From Barthelona sp. PAP020 (Eukaryota > Metamonada: BaSk clade): DNA of 36,038 bases. The DNA lies in the NCBI GenBank assembly GCA_040182905.1, contig JARQWU010000087.1:1-36038 (forward strand), read 5' to 3'. The notes beneath the pieces are model-generated. The model saw nothing but the letters and a program-made list of their open reading frames with translations. It was not told where the DNA came from and searched no databases. The position numbers and the translations under genes are program-made. This document shows positions 28,917 to 36,038 of the stretch, piece by piece. Position 1 is the first letter of the stretch. Each line of letters starts with the position of its first letter.

Positions 28917-31900
28917 ATGATAAGAAGCACATTTTTAATTCTTTATTTTGGATGCTTTGCAATCAGTAATATAATTTTAAGATTTACTGCTGGGAAATTA
29001 GGTTCATTAAAAGGGTGTGTTGAACAACGAGGATGTTCCACTAAATTAGCTCCATTTTTTACGATTTCTCAATGGTTATTTTTGGGGATAAGTTGTTTTT
29101 TAGGATTTTATTTAGGTTTTGAACAAATCAATGAACAAATCTTTCAAACTTGGTTTTGTATTTCTGCAATCTTTGGTATATTACCTTTATTTGTATCTTT
29201 TATGCATATTTGGTTGATACATAATGGTATGTTTTCAAGATTAGTTCAAGCATTTGTCATAATATGTATTTTTACTGTCATTTGTTCTTTTGGTTATATT
29301 GTATTGACATTAGAACCATATAGTTACATGAGCTTATGTTTTTTTATGATGAGCTTAACATTGTTTCCCATTGCATTTTTTTGTTTTTCCAATTCACCAT
29401 TTGATATTTTGGATCAACCTGATGTTAATGAAGGTATTATTTTAAATAAATACAAGACATTTTCTGGATTACAAAGGTATGGATCATATTTATTGAATAT
29501 TTTAATATTGATTATTTATTCATTATTACATCGATATAAAGATCCTGAATATGAATTTCTTGGGTTCATTACTAGTGTTTCTGTAATAATATCTGATTTT
29601 TTGATTTTTGTTCATCCTTCAAAAAGCATCAAACATTCACCTTTTTCTTTATTTATATATCTTTCTTTACCTAGATTTTTATTACCATTATTTACGTATA
29701 ACTATTGGTTTTTAGGACATACATGTATATTTTTGATATTATTCAATATTTTTAGGTTGTCTAGACTAGCAAAAGAAAAGAAATTGACTGGAACTATGTC
29801 ATATATTGCATTAACATCAAATATTGAAGAAGAAGATGCTTTTTTGGAAATTACACCTATGATTAATTCCTCTTATTTTACTTTGATTGTTTTAACCATA
29901 TTTTATCTAATCATTTTTTTCATTGTTAAATGGAAACCAAAAGGTATACCTTTACCAGATATTATGATGATAGATGGAACTCATCCTCAATGGGAATTTG
30001 GACTTTTTGGACTTTTTGCTACTTTAACCATTTCAACTGGTATTGTTGCTATTATTAAAGCTAGAGATATATCTGATGCTTTGATTGAGTTAAAGAATAA
30101 ATTAGACCCTGGTAAAGAGGGTAACCTTGTTGAAGAGGATTTCAAGGAAGAATGGAGTAATCACATTAAAATAATGTTTATCAGTGGAAGTATCTTTATT
30201 TTCACTTTGTTAAGTTGTACAATATTTCTTTATTTTATAACAAAAAGTTTTATAATTTTGGTTTGTTGTATTACTGTTTCATTGATTATTTATTGTTATT
30301 TTATTGTTCAACGATTGTTTTCATTTTTAGATTATGAATGGACAAGAGATAAACCAACAAAACCATTAAGAGTTTGTATTAGTATCTTTTTCTTCATTGG
30401 TTTGGTCAATATAATTATTGGGTATGTTTTATTATATGTATTTATTGAACAAAGAATAATTTGTAATATTTATTTGTTTATTACGGTTGGTTTTTATTTT
30501 AATATTGGATTATTCAAGTTTTATTTTGATACTTTGAGTATCAAAGGTATGACTATTCTTTTTGGTATCATATCTCTTGCAAATATCATTTATTCTGCTA
30601 TATTTATTGATATTTCTTTTGTGGGATTCATTTTTATCGAAATTTTGATTTTTGGCATTTTAAAATTCATTGAAAACGATGCTAAGTATACCAGTCTAAC
30701 AAATATCATTTTTTTTGCTGAAGGTATTCTTATTTTAATCGTTTGTTATGGTGGTGGTTACATTTTTAAAAATAATTTATTTGCTGCTGCTTCATTTTTA
30801 GCAGGATTGATTATTAATGCTTGTATATTTTTAATCTTACATTATTTTCATTCAAAAGCTTCACAAGTATATTTTAGAGGACGTATTACTGATTCAATCA
30901 TTGCTATTATAATTTTGTGTTTTGGTGGTATGGGTTTCTTTGTAATGATGCAAGGAACTGGTATATTTTGGGGAATTTCAATGATTTCTTTTGTTATTGT
31001 GGTTATTTTGGTGTTAATTTGTTCTTTGTATTTACCCACCACTACTACCTTTGAATATTTTTTTTCTTCAAGTATTTTACCTGCTTTTAAATTGAATAAG
31101 AAAAATCGTACTGTTGAATCAAATAATGGACCTTTTTTAATGGTTTTGTTGATTTTTGCTAGTGTCATTGGATGGTGTTTCTTACAATTAGCTTTTAAAC
31201 CAGAATTACCACCATATTTTACAATTGGTATGATTTTTGTTGTTTGGAGTGTATTATTTGGTTTAATGTTAAAATTAAAATTGAATAATACATTATCTTT
31301 GACTTTATCCAAAGATTATTTGGGAGATAGAAATGCTAGCTTTATTCCGCAAGTTAAATTTACCGAAACGGGTGTTATCAATCTGAAGAATCCCAAAAAA
31401 CTTAACAAATATATTTCTGATAATGCTTCTACTGATCAAACATCAAATGAACAACAAGAGTTTATCAATTGGATTGAATACAATCGAAATATGAATATTC
31501 AGGCAAAAAATGTTGCTTCATGGTTTCTATTGTTGATTGAAAGTGCTAATGAAAAGAAATTAGAAAAGTTAGGTTTGATTAAAACCTTTTTACAATCTAA
31601 GGGAGTTTTTATGACAAATGCTCAAATATTGAATATGAAAGAAGATAAAATCCAAAAATTAGCAAATGAATTTGATGGTTGGGTTAAGTACCAAAATGAA
31701 AAGATCGGTAAAGATAAAACGGATATGGAAAAGGACAAAATTCAAGGAAACATCATGGATAATAAGATTAGAGGACGTCAAAATACCAATTTTAAATTGA
31801 CAAAATCAAAAACTAATTTAGATAGTAAGACGAAAGCAAAATTACAAAGAGCTCAAGCTAAATACAGTAAAGCTTGTGCAAAAGTTGATGAACTCCATGA

Positions 31901-34265
31901 TGATGTTCAATTTTGGTTTAGCACTGCAAATAGAATTGTTGGTTATAGGCCTTTAGAACAATTGAAACGTTATGAAAATCTTGTTCAAGAATTTAAAAAC
32001 TTGAACATTGAAGACGATAATTTTGACACTGTTTGTGATTATCAAAAGAATACAATTGTTCAATTTGTAAATCAGTTTGGAACAATGATTCAACAACAAA
32101 TTGGTGAAGTGTATTCTACTTTTGATGATGAAAGGAGAATGATGTTATCAAAACAATGTATCTCTCATGTTTCAAATTTTCAAGACAGTGTCATTCTATT
32201 TATTGAACAAATTACTGGTCATTATGATTTGGGTAATTTAGGTAATGAAACTCGAACTGTTATCAATGGAGCTTTACCGAAGAATAAGTTAAAGAAAAAG
32301 CCTTTCCAATTGAGTGATATCTTTAAATTATTTCAAAAAGAACAAAGAATCAAAAAGAAACTTGATAAAATTCTACAATTGGATTTTCAAACATTGGATC
32401 GTATCTATCGTCAGTGTAATGCTAATATTATGGGACAGTTTTATCTGAAACAACAACAAGAAGCACAAGAAATTCAAGAAGAGGAACAGGTTAGACTTCT
32501 TGAAATTCAAAAAAAACTTATGGAAGAACAACATCAACAAGAAATTCAATTATATTTGGAACAATTAGAAGGATTGAAAGACAAATTCATTTGGTTAGTA
32601 CAGAATACCCCTCCTGATTTCTTTGTTACCTTGCAAAATGGATCAATATTACCTTTATCAACCATGGTAGATAAGCATGTGGATCAAATAGAGCGTAATC
32701 TTAGAGGTGATTTGAACAATTTAAATATGAATCTCTTGAGTAATCTTTCTTCTGTGTTTCAAGAATACGAAAATCAATACACCGTTTTTAAACATGATCA
32801 AGTACTGATTCAACAGCAACAAACAAATGAATTACATGAGCAACAACAATTACATGAGCAACAACAATTACAAGAACAACAATCACAAAATTTTGATCTT
32901 GAAACAATGGCGATGTTTAATACCGTTAAAAATGAACTTCAAAACATTAGAAGAAATACCAACTATCAAAGTAGTTTTCAAATGCCAAAGCCAAAGAATT
33001 TTCTTGAAAATTTTTCCAATGCTGTTGTTTACAAAGGAACTCCTCATTTTAACAATGTTAAGCAAGGGTCTATTGGGGATTGTTATTTGATTAGTGGGAT
33101 ATCTACAATTGCATCTCATGCTAAAGGAAAGAAGTTTATTGATAACATTCTTGTAGATTGTTCTCCCAAGGCTGGATCACATCTTGTGAAGCTCTATTAT
33201 AATTTTGAGCCTAGATATTTAATATTAGATAATTTCTTCCCAAATGGTGGTAAAGATTATGGTAGATCAAAAATTAAAGAAGAAATGTGGGTCAGTTTAA
33301 TGGAAAAAGCTTATGCTCAAATGGTTGGATCTTATGAAGATATTGCACATGGTGGACCCTCTTCAAAACCTTATCAAGTGTATTTAAATGCAGTTTGTGA
33401 CTCGTGGGTTACAGGTGATTTTATCAAACATGGAGAAAAATGCGAAAAACTTTGGCAGATGTTAAAGAAAACAATTGATCATATTCATGGAAACCATGAG
33501 CTTTTGTTTTCTATTTCAAGCCCTGGTGCTAGTGATACAGAATTGACAGATGGCATTGTGAATCATCATGCTTTCAGTTTGTTACAAGTTGCAGATATCA
33601 CATGTTCTCGAGGACAAATTAAATTATGTAAAGTGAGAAATCCTTGGGGTCATAAAGAATATACGGGTGATTGGAGTGATAACAGTCCTTTATGGACACA
33701 AAAATTGAGAAAACAATTGAATGTTGAGAATGCTGATGATGGAGTGTTTTGGATGGATTTTGCCGATCTTTTATCCAGATTTTCTCGAATTTGTGTTGCT
33801 CTTCCTTTATTACCTGAAAATAAAGCCAATTGGAGAAAAGTGCATTTTAATGTTCCTGTGGCTGATGTTCCAACCAAGTATTTTTCAATGTATGAAAAGA
33901 ACGTCATTGAACTTTTACCTACGAAAACATCATCTTTTGTGATTCCTTTGTTTGTTTCAATTAAAGCTAGAGGTGTCACTATTCCATCCTTTAGTTTATT
34001 CTGTGGTTATCTGGACAATAACAACAATAGAAAAGACCCCATTTCAAAAGACGATTGGAAGTCAATAGACAAGGTGTTCTATTATTCTATAAAGGATGGA
34101 GATTTGGATAATTGTATTTTTTCATGGGACACCTCAAAAAGAACGTTTATTGCTTTCCAAGGAGGTAATAATAGTGAAGATTTGTTTTCTTACAGTATTG
34201 TTGCTGCTTCAACAATACCTCTTCAAGTTTATATTCATAACAGACAAGGAGCAGTTGTAAATTGA
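28917..34265 (+). CDS. large membrane calpain, phytocalpain/DEK1-type architecture
   Basis: The 1782-residue protein has about 23 hydrophobic segments in residues 1 to about 810, then a cytosolic linker (about 810-1370) with coiled coil and a Gln-rich repeat. A calpain protease core (about 1375-1625) and a beta-sandwich domain (about 1630-1782) of C2-like/CBSW type follow. The catalytic triad is intact: C1389 in QGSIGDCYLI, H1551 in GIVNHHAFSLL and N1575 in VRNPWGHKEYTGDWSD. The order resembles plant DEK1 and other transmembrane calpains, Ca2+-regulated cysteine proteases that release an active cytosolic fragment. I see no extracellular LG3-like domain in the linker, unlike some land-plant forms, though this needs a profile search. 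The first ATG gives a membrane segment directly at the N-terminus. What it cleaves here is unknown. Confidence 0.9.
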   Translation: MIRSTFLILYFGCFAISNIILRFTAGKLGSLKGCVEQRGCSTKLAPFFTISQWLFLGISCFLGFYLGFEQINEQIFQTWFCISAIFGILPLFVSFMHIWLIHNGMFSRLVQAFVIICIFTVICSFGYIVLTLEPYSYMSLCFFMMSLTLFPIAFFCFSNSPFDILDQPDVNEGIILNKYKTFSGLQRYGSYLLNILILIIYSLLHRYKDPEYEFLGFITSVSVIISDFLIFVHPSKSIKHSPFSLFIYLSLPRFLLPLFTYNYWFLGHTCIFLILFNIFRLSRLAKEKKLTGTMSYIALTSNIEEEDAFLEITPMINSSYFTLIVLTIFYLIIFFIVKWKPKGIPLPDIMMIDGTHPQWEFGLFGLFATLTISTGIVAIIKARDISDALIELKNKLDPGKEGNLVEEDFKEEWSNHIKIMFISGSIFIFTLLSCTIFLYFITKSFIILVCCITVSLIIYCYFIVQRLFSFLDYEWTRDKPTKPLRVCISIFFFIGLVNIIIGYVLLYVFIEQRIICNIYLFITVGFYFNIGLFKFYFDTLSIKGMTILFGIISLANIIYSAIFIDISFVGFIFIEILIFGILKFIENDAKYTSLTNIIFFAEGILILIVCYGGGYIFKNNLFAAASFLAGLIINACIFLILHYFHSKASQVYFRGRITDSIIAIIILCFGGMGFFVMMQGTGIFWGISMISFVIVVILVLICSLYLPTTTTFEYFFSSSILPAFKLNKKNRTVESNNGPFLMVLLIFASVIGWCFLQLAFKPELPPYFTIGMIFVVWSVLFGLMLKLKLNNTLSLTLSKDYLGDRNASFIPQVKFTETGVINLKNPKKLNKYISDNASTDQTSNEQQEFINWIEYNRNMNIQAKNVASWFLLLIESANEKKLEKLGLIKTFLQSKGVFMTNAQILNMKEDKIQKLANEFDGWVKYQNEKIGKDKTDMEKDKIQGNIMDNKIRGRQNTNFKLTKSKTNLDSKTKAKLQRAQAKYSKACAKVDELHDDVQFWFSTANRIVGYRPLEQLKRYENLVQEFKNLNIEDDNFDTVCDYQKNTIVQFVNQFGTMIQQQIGEVYSTFDDERRMMLSKQCISHVSNFQDSVILFIEQITGHYDLGNLGNETRTVINGALPKNKLKKKPFQLSDIFKLFQKEQRIKKKLDKILQLDFQTLDRIYRQCNANIMGQFYLKQQQEAQEIQEEEQVRLLEIQKKLMEEQHQQEIQLYLEQLEGLKDKFIWLVQNTPPDFFVTLQNGSILPLSTMVDKHVDQIERNLRGDLNNLNMNLLSNLSSVFQEYENQYTVFKHDQVLIQQQQTNELHEQQQLHEQQQLQEQQSQNFDLETMAMFNTVKNELQNIRRNTNYQSSFQMPKPKNFLENFSNAVVYKGTPHFNNVKQGSIGDCYLISGISTIASHAKGKKFIDNILVDCSPKAGSHLVKLYYNFEPRYLILDNFFPNGGKDYGRSKIKEEMWVSLMEKAYAQMVGSYEDIAHGGPSSKPYQVYLNAVCDSWVTGDFIKHGEKCEKLWQMLKKTIDHIHGNHELLFSISSPGASDTELTDGIVNHHAFSLLQVADITCSRGQIKLCKVRNPWGHKEYTGDWSDNSPLWTQKLRKQLNVENADDGVFWMDFADLLSRFSRICVALPLLPENKANWRKVHFNVPVADVPTKYFSMYEKNVIELLPTKTSSFVIPLFVSIKARGVTIPSFSLFCGYLDNNNNRKDPISKDDWKSIDKVFYYSIKDGDLDNCIFSWDTSKRTFIAFQGGNNSEDLFSYSIVAASTIPLQVYIHNRQGAVVN
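32831..32882 (+). repeat. 18-bp tandem repeat within calpain linker
   Basis: Two identical 18-bp units beginning ATTACATGAGCAACAACA (32831-32848 and 32849-32866) and a third, altered partial unit encode LHEQQQLHEQQQLQEQQ. The repeat keeps frame and lengthens the Gln-rich coiled linker before the protease core. Copy number probably varies between strains. Confidence 0.75.
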
Positions 34266-34901
34266 TTTTTCTAATTTTTTTTTTCTTAATTTGTCCAATT
34301 GTGAAATAGCATTTATTTAGGAAGAAAGTAACCTCAGAAAGTTCATTCAGACAAATTTTAGTCAAAACCCTTGGGGAAAATTAAAGGACTGACATGAAAC
34401 TTCGAGGATCAAGCGATAATTTGGTGCAATATTCTGGTCCCTGTTCTTTGTATTTGGCAAAAGCAAAATTTTAAAGTTCTACCTTTCTTCTTTAAAAATT
34501 AACAGTTGAAGAGGTTAATTTTGAAATTTTGGTTTTGATTAATCCAAAAGAGATTTGTAGCACATCACCTTTGCTATTAAATAGGACGAGGAGAATGGCA
34601 TGATGAACTCTTCAACAAATTTAACACAATACAATAAAGCAACTGCTCTTTTGCTTTTAAAAAGAATTGTTCAATAAGGTATTTTCTGTTTTTTAGACAA
34701 AGAATCAGCCTTTGAGCCAATGAAAGCAGAAGTTCAATGTGAAGTTAAAGCTCCCCAAATGAAACATTCCAAATCACTCAATTAGCAACAACCCTTTACC
34801 AATAGTTGTATCAAAAAACAAGTGAACTATGATTTATATGCAAAGAAAAATTATCCACAAAACATGAACGGAATAAACATGTAACCACACAAAAGACCTT
34901 T
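34266..34901. other. 636-bp gap with coding-like fragments, unexplained
   Basis: This is the longest gap in the window, less A+T-biased than others, between converging calpain and ankyrin genes. Several short frames look protein-like. On plus: 34394-34474 (ATG, reading KLRGSSDNLVQYSGPCSLYL), a frame from 34508 reading EEVNFEILVLINPKEI, and one ending near 34785 reading FEPMKAEVQCEVKAPQ after a TTTTTTAG. On minus: a frame with KFVEEFIMPFSSSYLIAKVM around 34545-34670. None is long enough or matches a family. Gene remnants, an untranslated RNA or a short multi-exon gene are possible. Confidence 0.4.
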
Positions 34902-36038
34902 CTAATCATCATTATCATCACTCTCATCACTGTCATCATCTTCTATCTCTTCATCAATATACTGACGCATATTACCACCATTCCTTTCATTAATGTCAAT
35001 CAAATCCCAACATAAGTTGATTGACATGTCAAAATCTCTTTGATTCATGTAGACTCCAGCATTGACAAATTCTCGGATGATCAAACTATTGACATTCATT
35101 GTAACAAGTGTTGATAAAAGATAGCCCTTATCCTTCACCAATTCAATTAACTCAGATTTGGACAAAGGCTCAAATTTCAAATCAACAGGCTCGCCACTCT
35201 CCAATTGTTGTTTTAAATTAGGCCAGCTCAAAATGCTGTATTTGTTCTTTTTCCATTGTTCATCACTTGTATACAATCTATTGAAAAATAACAGCATATC
35301 TTCACCATATAGGTTTATTTCGGGACAATTTAGAAGCATCTTGGCAACATCAAGATGACCTGTCCAACAACTGACATACAATGGAGAAAATCTACCTTCC
35401 CTACACAAATTTACACCAGCACCATGATTCAAAAGCATTCTGGTAACATCAAGATGACCATTTTGGCAACTGATGTATAATGGAGAAACACCATTATTCT
35501 TACACAAATTAACATCTGCTCCATGATCCAAAAGCATTTTAGTAACATTAAGATGACCATTTTGACAACTGATGTACAATGGCGAAAAACTTTCATTATA
35601 ACACAAATTAACATCAGCCCCATGATCCAAGAGCATTTTGGCAACATCAAGATGACCAAGTTCACAACTGATGTACAATGGAGAAGCACCTTCATTCATA
35701 CACAAATTAATATCAGCCCCATGAGCTAAGAGCATTCTGGCAACATCAAGATGACCCTTTTGGCAACTGATGTACAATGGAGAAACATCATTATTCTTAC
35801 ACAAATTAACATCACCACCATGGTCCAAGAGCATTTTGGCAACATCAAAATGACCTTGTTGACAACTGATGTACAATGGGGAAATACCATTATTCTTACA
35901 CAAATTAACATCACCACCATGGTCCAAGAGCATTTTGGCAACATCAAAATGACCTTGTTGACAACTGATGTGCAATGGAGAAGCACCGTCATTCATACTC
36001 AAATTAACATCAGCCCCATGATCTAAGAGTATTTTGGC
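34902..36038 (-). CDS. ankyrin-repeat protein, 5' end beyond the window
   Basis: 378 residues are visible, and the frame is open through the right edge with no start codon confirmed. Seven full 33-residue ankyrin repeats (consensus SPLYISCQNGHLDVAKMLLD, then HGADVNLCKNNG) run from the edge to about residue 245. A non-repeat region of about 90 residues (LNFL-like helices, EFVNAGVYMNQRDFDM) and a very acidic tail (EEIEDDDSDESDDNDD) follow. Ankyrin repeats mediate protein binding; no enzymatic domain is visible, though one may lie upstream. Neighbouring repeats are nearly identical in DNA, indicating recent duplication or conversion. An ATG at 35996 sits within a repeat and is unlikely to be the true start. 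Confidence 0.85.
   Translation of the reverse strand, partial: AKILLDHGADVNLSMNDGASPLHISCQQGHFDVAKMLLDHGGDVNLCKNNGISPLYISCQQGHFDVAKMLLDHGGDVNLCKNNDVSPLYISCQKGHLDVARMLLAHGADINLCMNEGASPLYISCELGHLDVAKMLLDHGADVNLCYNESFSPLYISCQNGHLNVTKMLLDHGADVNLCKNNGVSPLYISCQNGHLDVTRMLLNHGAGVNLCREGRFSPLYVSCWTGHLDVAKMLLNCPEINLYGEDMLLFFNRLYTSDEQWKKNKYSILSWPNLKQQLESGEPVDLKFEPLSKSELIELVKDKGYLLSTLVTMNVNSLIIREFVNAGVYMNQRDFDMSINLCWDLIDINERNGGNMRQYIDEEIEDDDSDESDDNDD
35431..36038 (-). repeat. 99-bp tandem repeats coding ankyrin units
   Basis: The period is 99 bp, one ankyrin unit. The copies at 35791-35889 and 35890-35988 differ at only about five of 99 positions, all in the last third, while flanking copies differ more. 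Matching frames open on the opposite strand are a by-product of the repetition. Confidence 0.85.

Noticed and set aside
30848-31312. 154-codon open frame opposite the calpain membrane region
   Set aside because: It lies entirely inside a well-supported gene on the other strand; its Lys/Ile-rich composition is the mirror of T-rich membrane-segment codons, and it has no recognisable motif.
35523-36026. Repeated open frames on the plus strand over the ankyrin gene
   Set aside because: They repeat every 99 bp because the ankyrin units do. The ankyrin frame gives the classical repeat, and the others give no known fold.
1-36038. CRISPR arrays, insertion sequences, tRNA or rRNA genes
   Set aside because: No spaced direct-repeat array, terminal inverted repeats with a transposase, or tRNA B-box arms were found. 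The window is eukaryotic nuclear DNA.
1-36038. Alternative genetic code with reassigned stops
   Set aside because: TAA, TAG and TGA all end recognised proteins at the expected positions, and no conserved domain contains an in-frame stop outside the three introns.

Overview
This is a gene-dense, A+T-rich nuclear segment from a ciliated unicellular eukaryote. The evidence is short spliceosomal introns, an HDAC, a nucleoporin, a Mediator-like subunit, and ciliary genes (BBS2, CFAP57, a NEK kinase). TAA, TAG and TGA all end recognisable proteins, so the code looks standard. I cannot name the lineage. NEK-ankyrin fusions, scarce introns and very short gaps recall fornicate metamonads, but a phytocalpain-type membrane calpain and BBS2 also occur elsewhere.

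Layout. 1-113: possible 3' tail of a plus-strand gene. 411-2777 (-): XPG/Rad2-type repair nuclease, divergent from 2878-4479 (+), a longin-type trafficking protein. 4820-6203 (+): class I histone deacetylase with a 43-nt intron. 6586-7990 (+): SLC38/AAAP amino-acid transporter with a 43-nt intron. 8234-10102 (-): Nup85-like nucleoporin whose 5' end appears broken. 10338-11276 (-): coiled-coil protein. 11721-12374 (+): AKTIP/FTS-like inactive E2 variant. 12425-15029 (+): BBS2 with a 43-nt intron. 15436-17289 (-): Ded1/DDX3 helicase. 17489-21043 (-): CFAP57. 21135-21938 (-): coiled-coil protein with a RING/U-box-like end. 22034-22363 (+): small MED11-like protein. 22501-23745 (+): MFS transporter. 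23957-24973 (+): unknown protein. 24991-28557 (+): NEK kinase fused to ankyrin repeats. 28917-34265 (+): 1782-residue calpain with about 23 membrane segments. 34902-36038 (-): ankyrin-repeat gene running off the right edge.

The genes are ordinary single-copy eukaryotic loci rather than a mobile or operon-like island. Several concern cilia and membrane traffic (BBS2, CFAP57, NEK, AKTIP-like, longin protein), but there is no evidence that they are co-regulated. The least expected observations are three introns of exactly 43 nt with TACTAAT/AAACTAAT-type branch sequences, a reciprocal Asp/Glu exchange in the XPG metal site, a 17-bp gap made of thirteen T plus CATA before the NEK gene, a disrupted Nup85 N-terminus, a RING/U-box hybrid motif, and a 636-bp gap with unexplained coding-like fragments.
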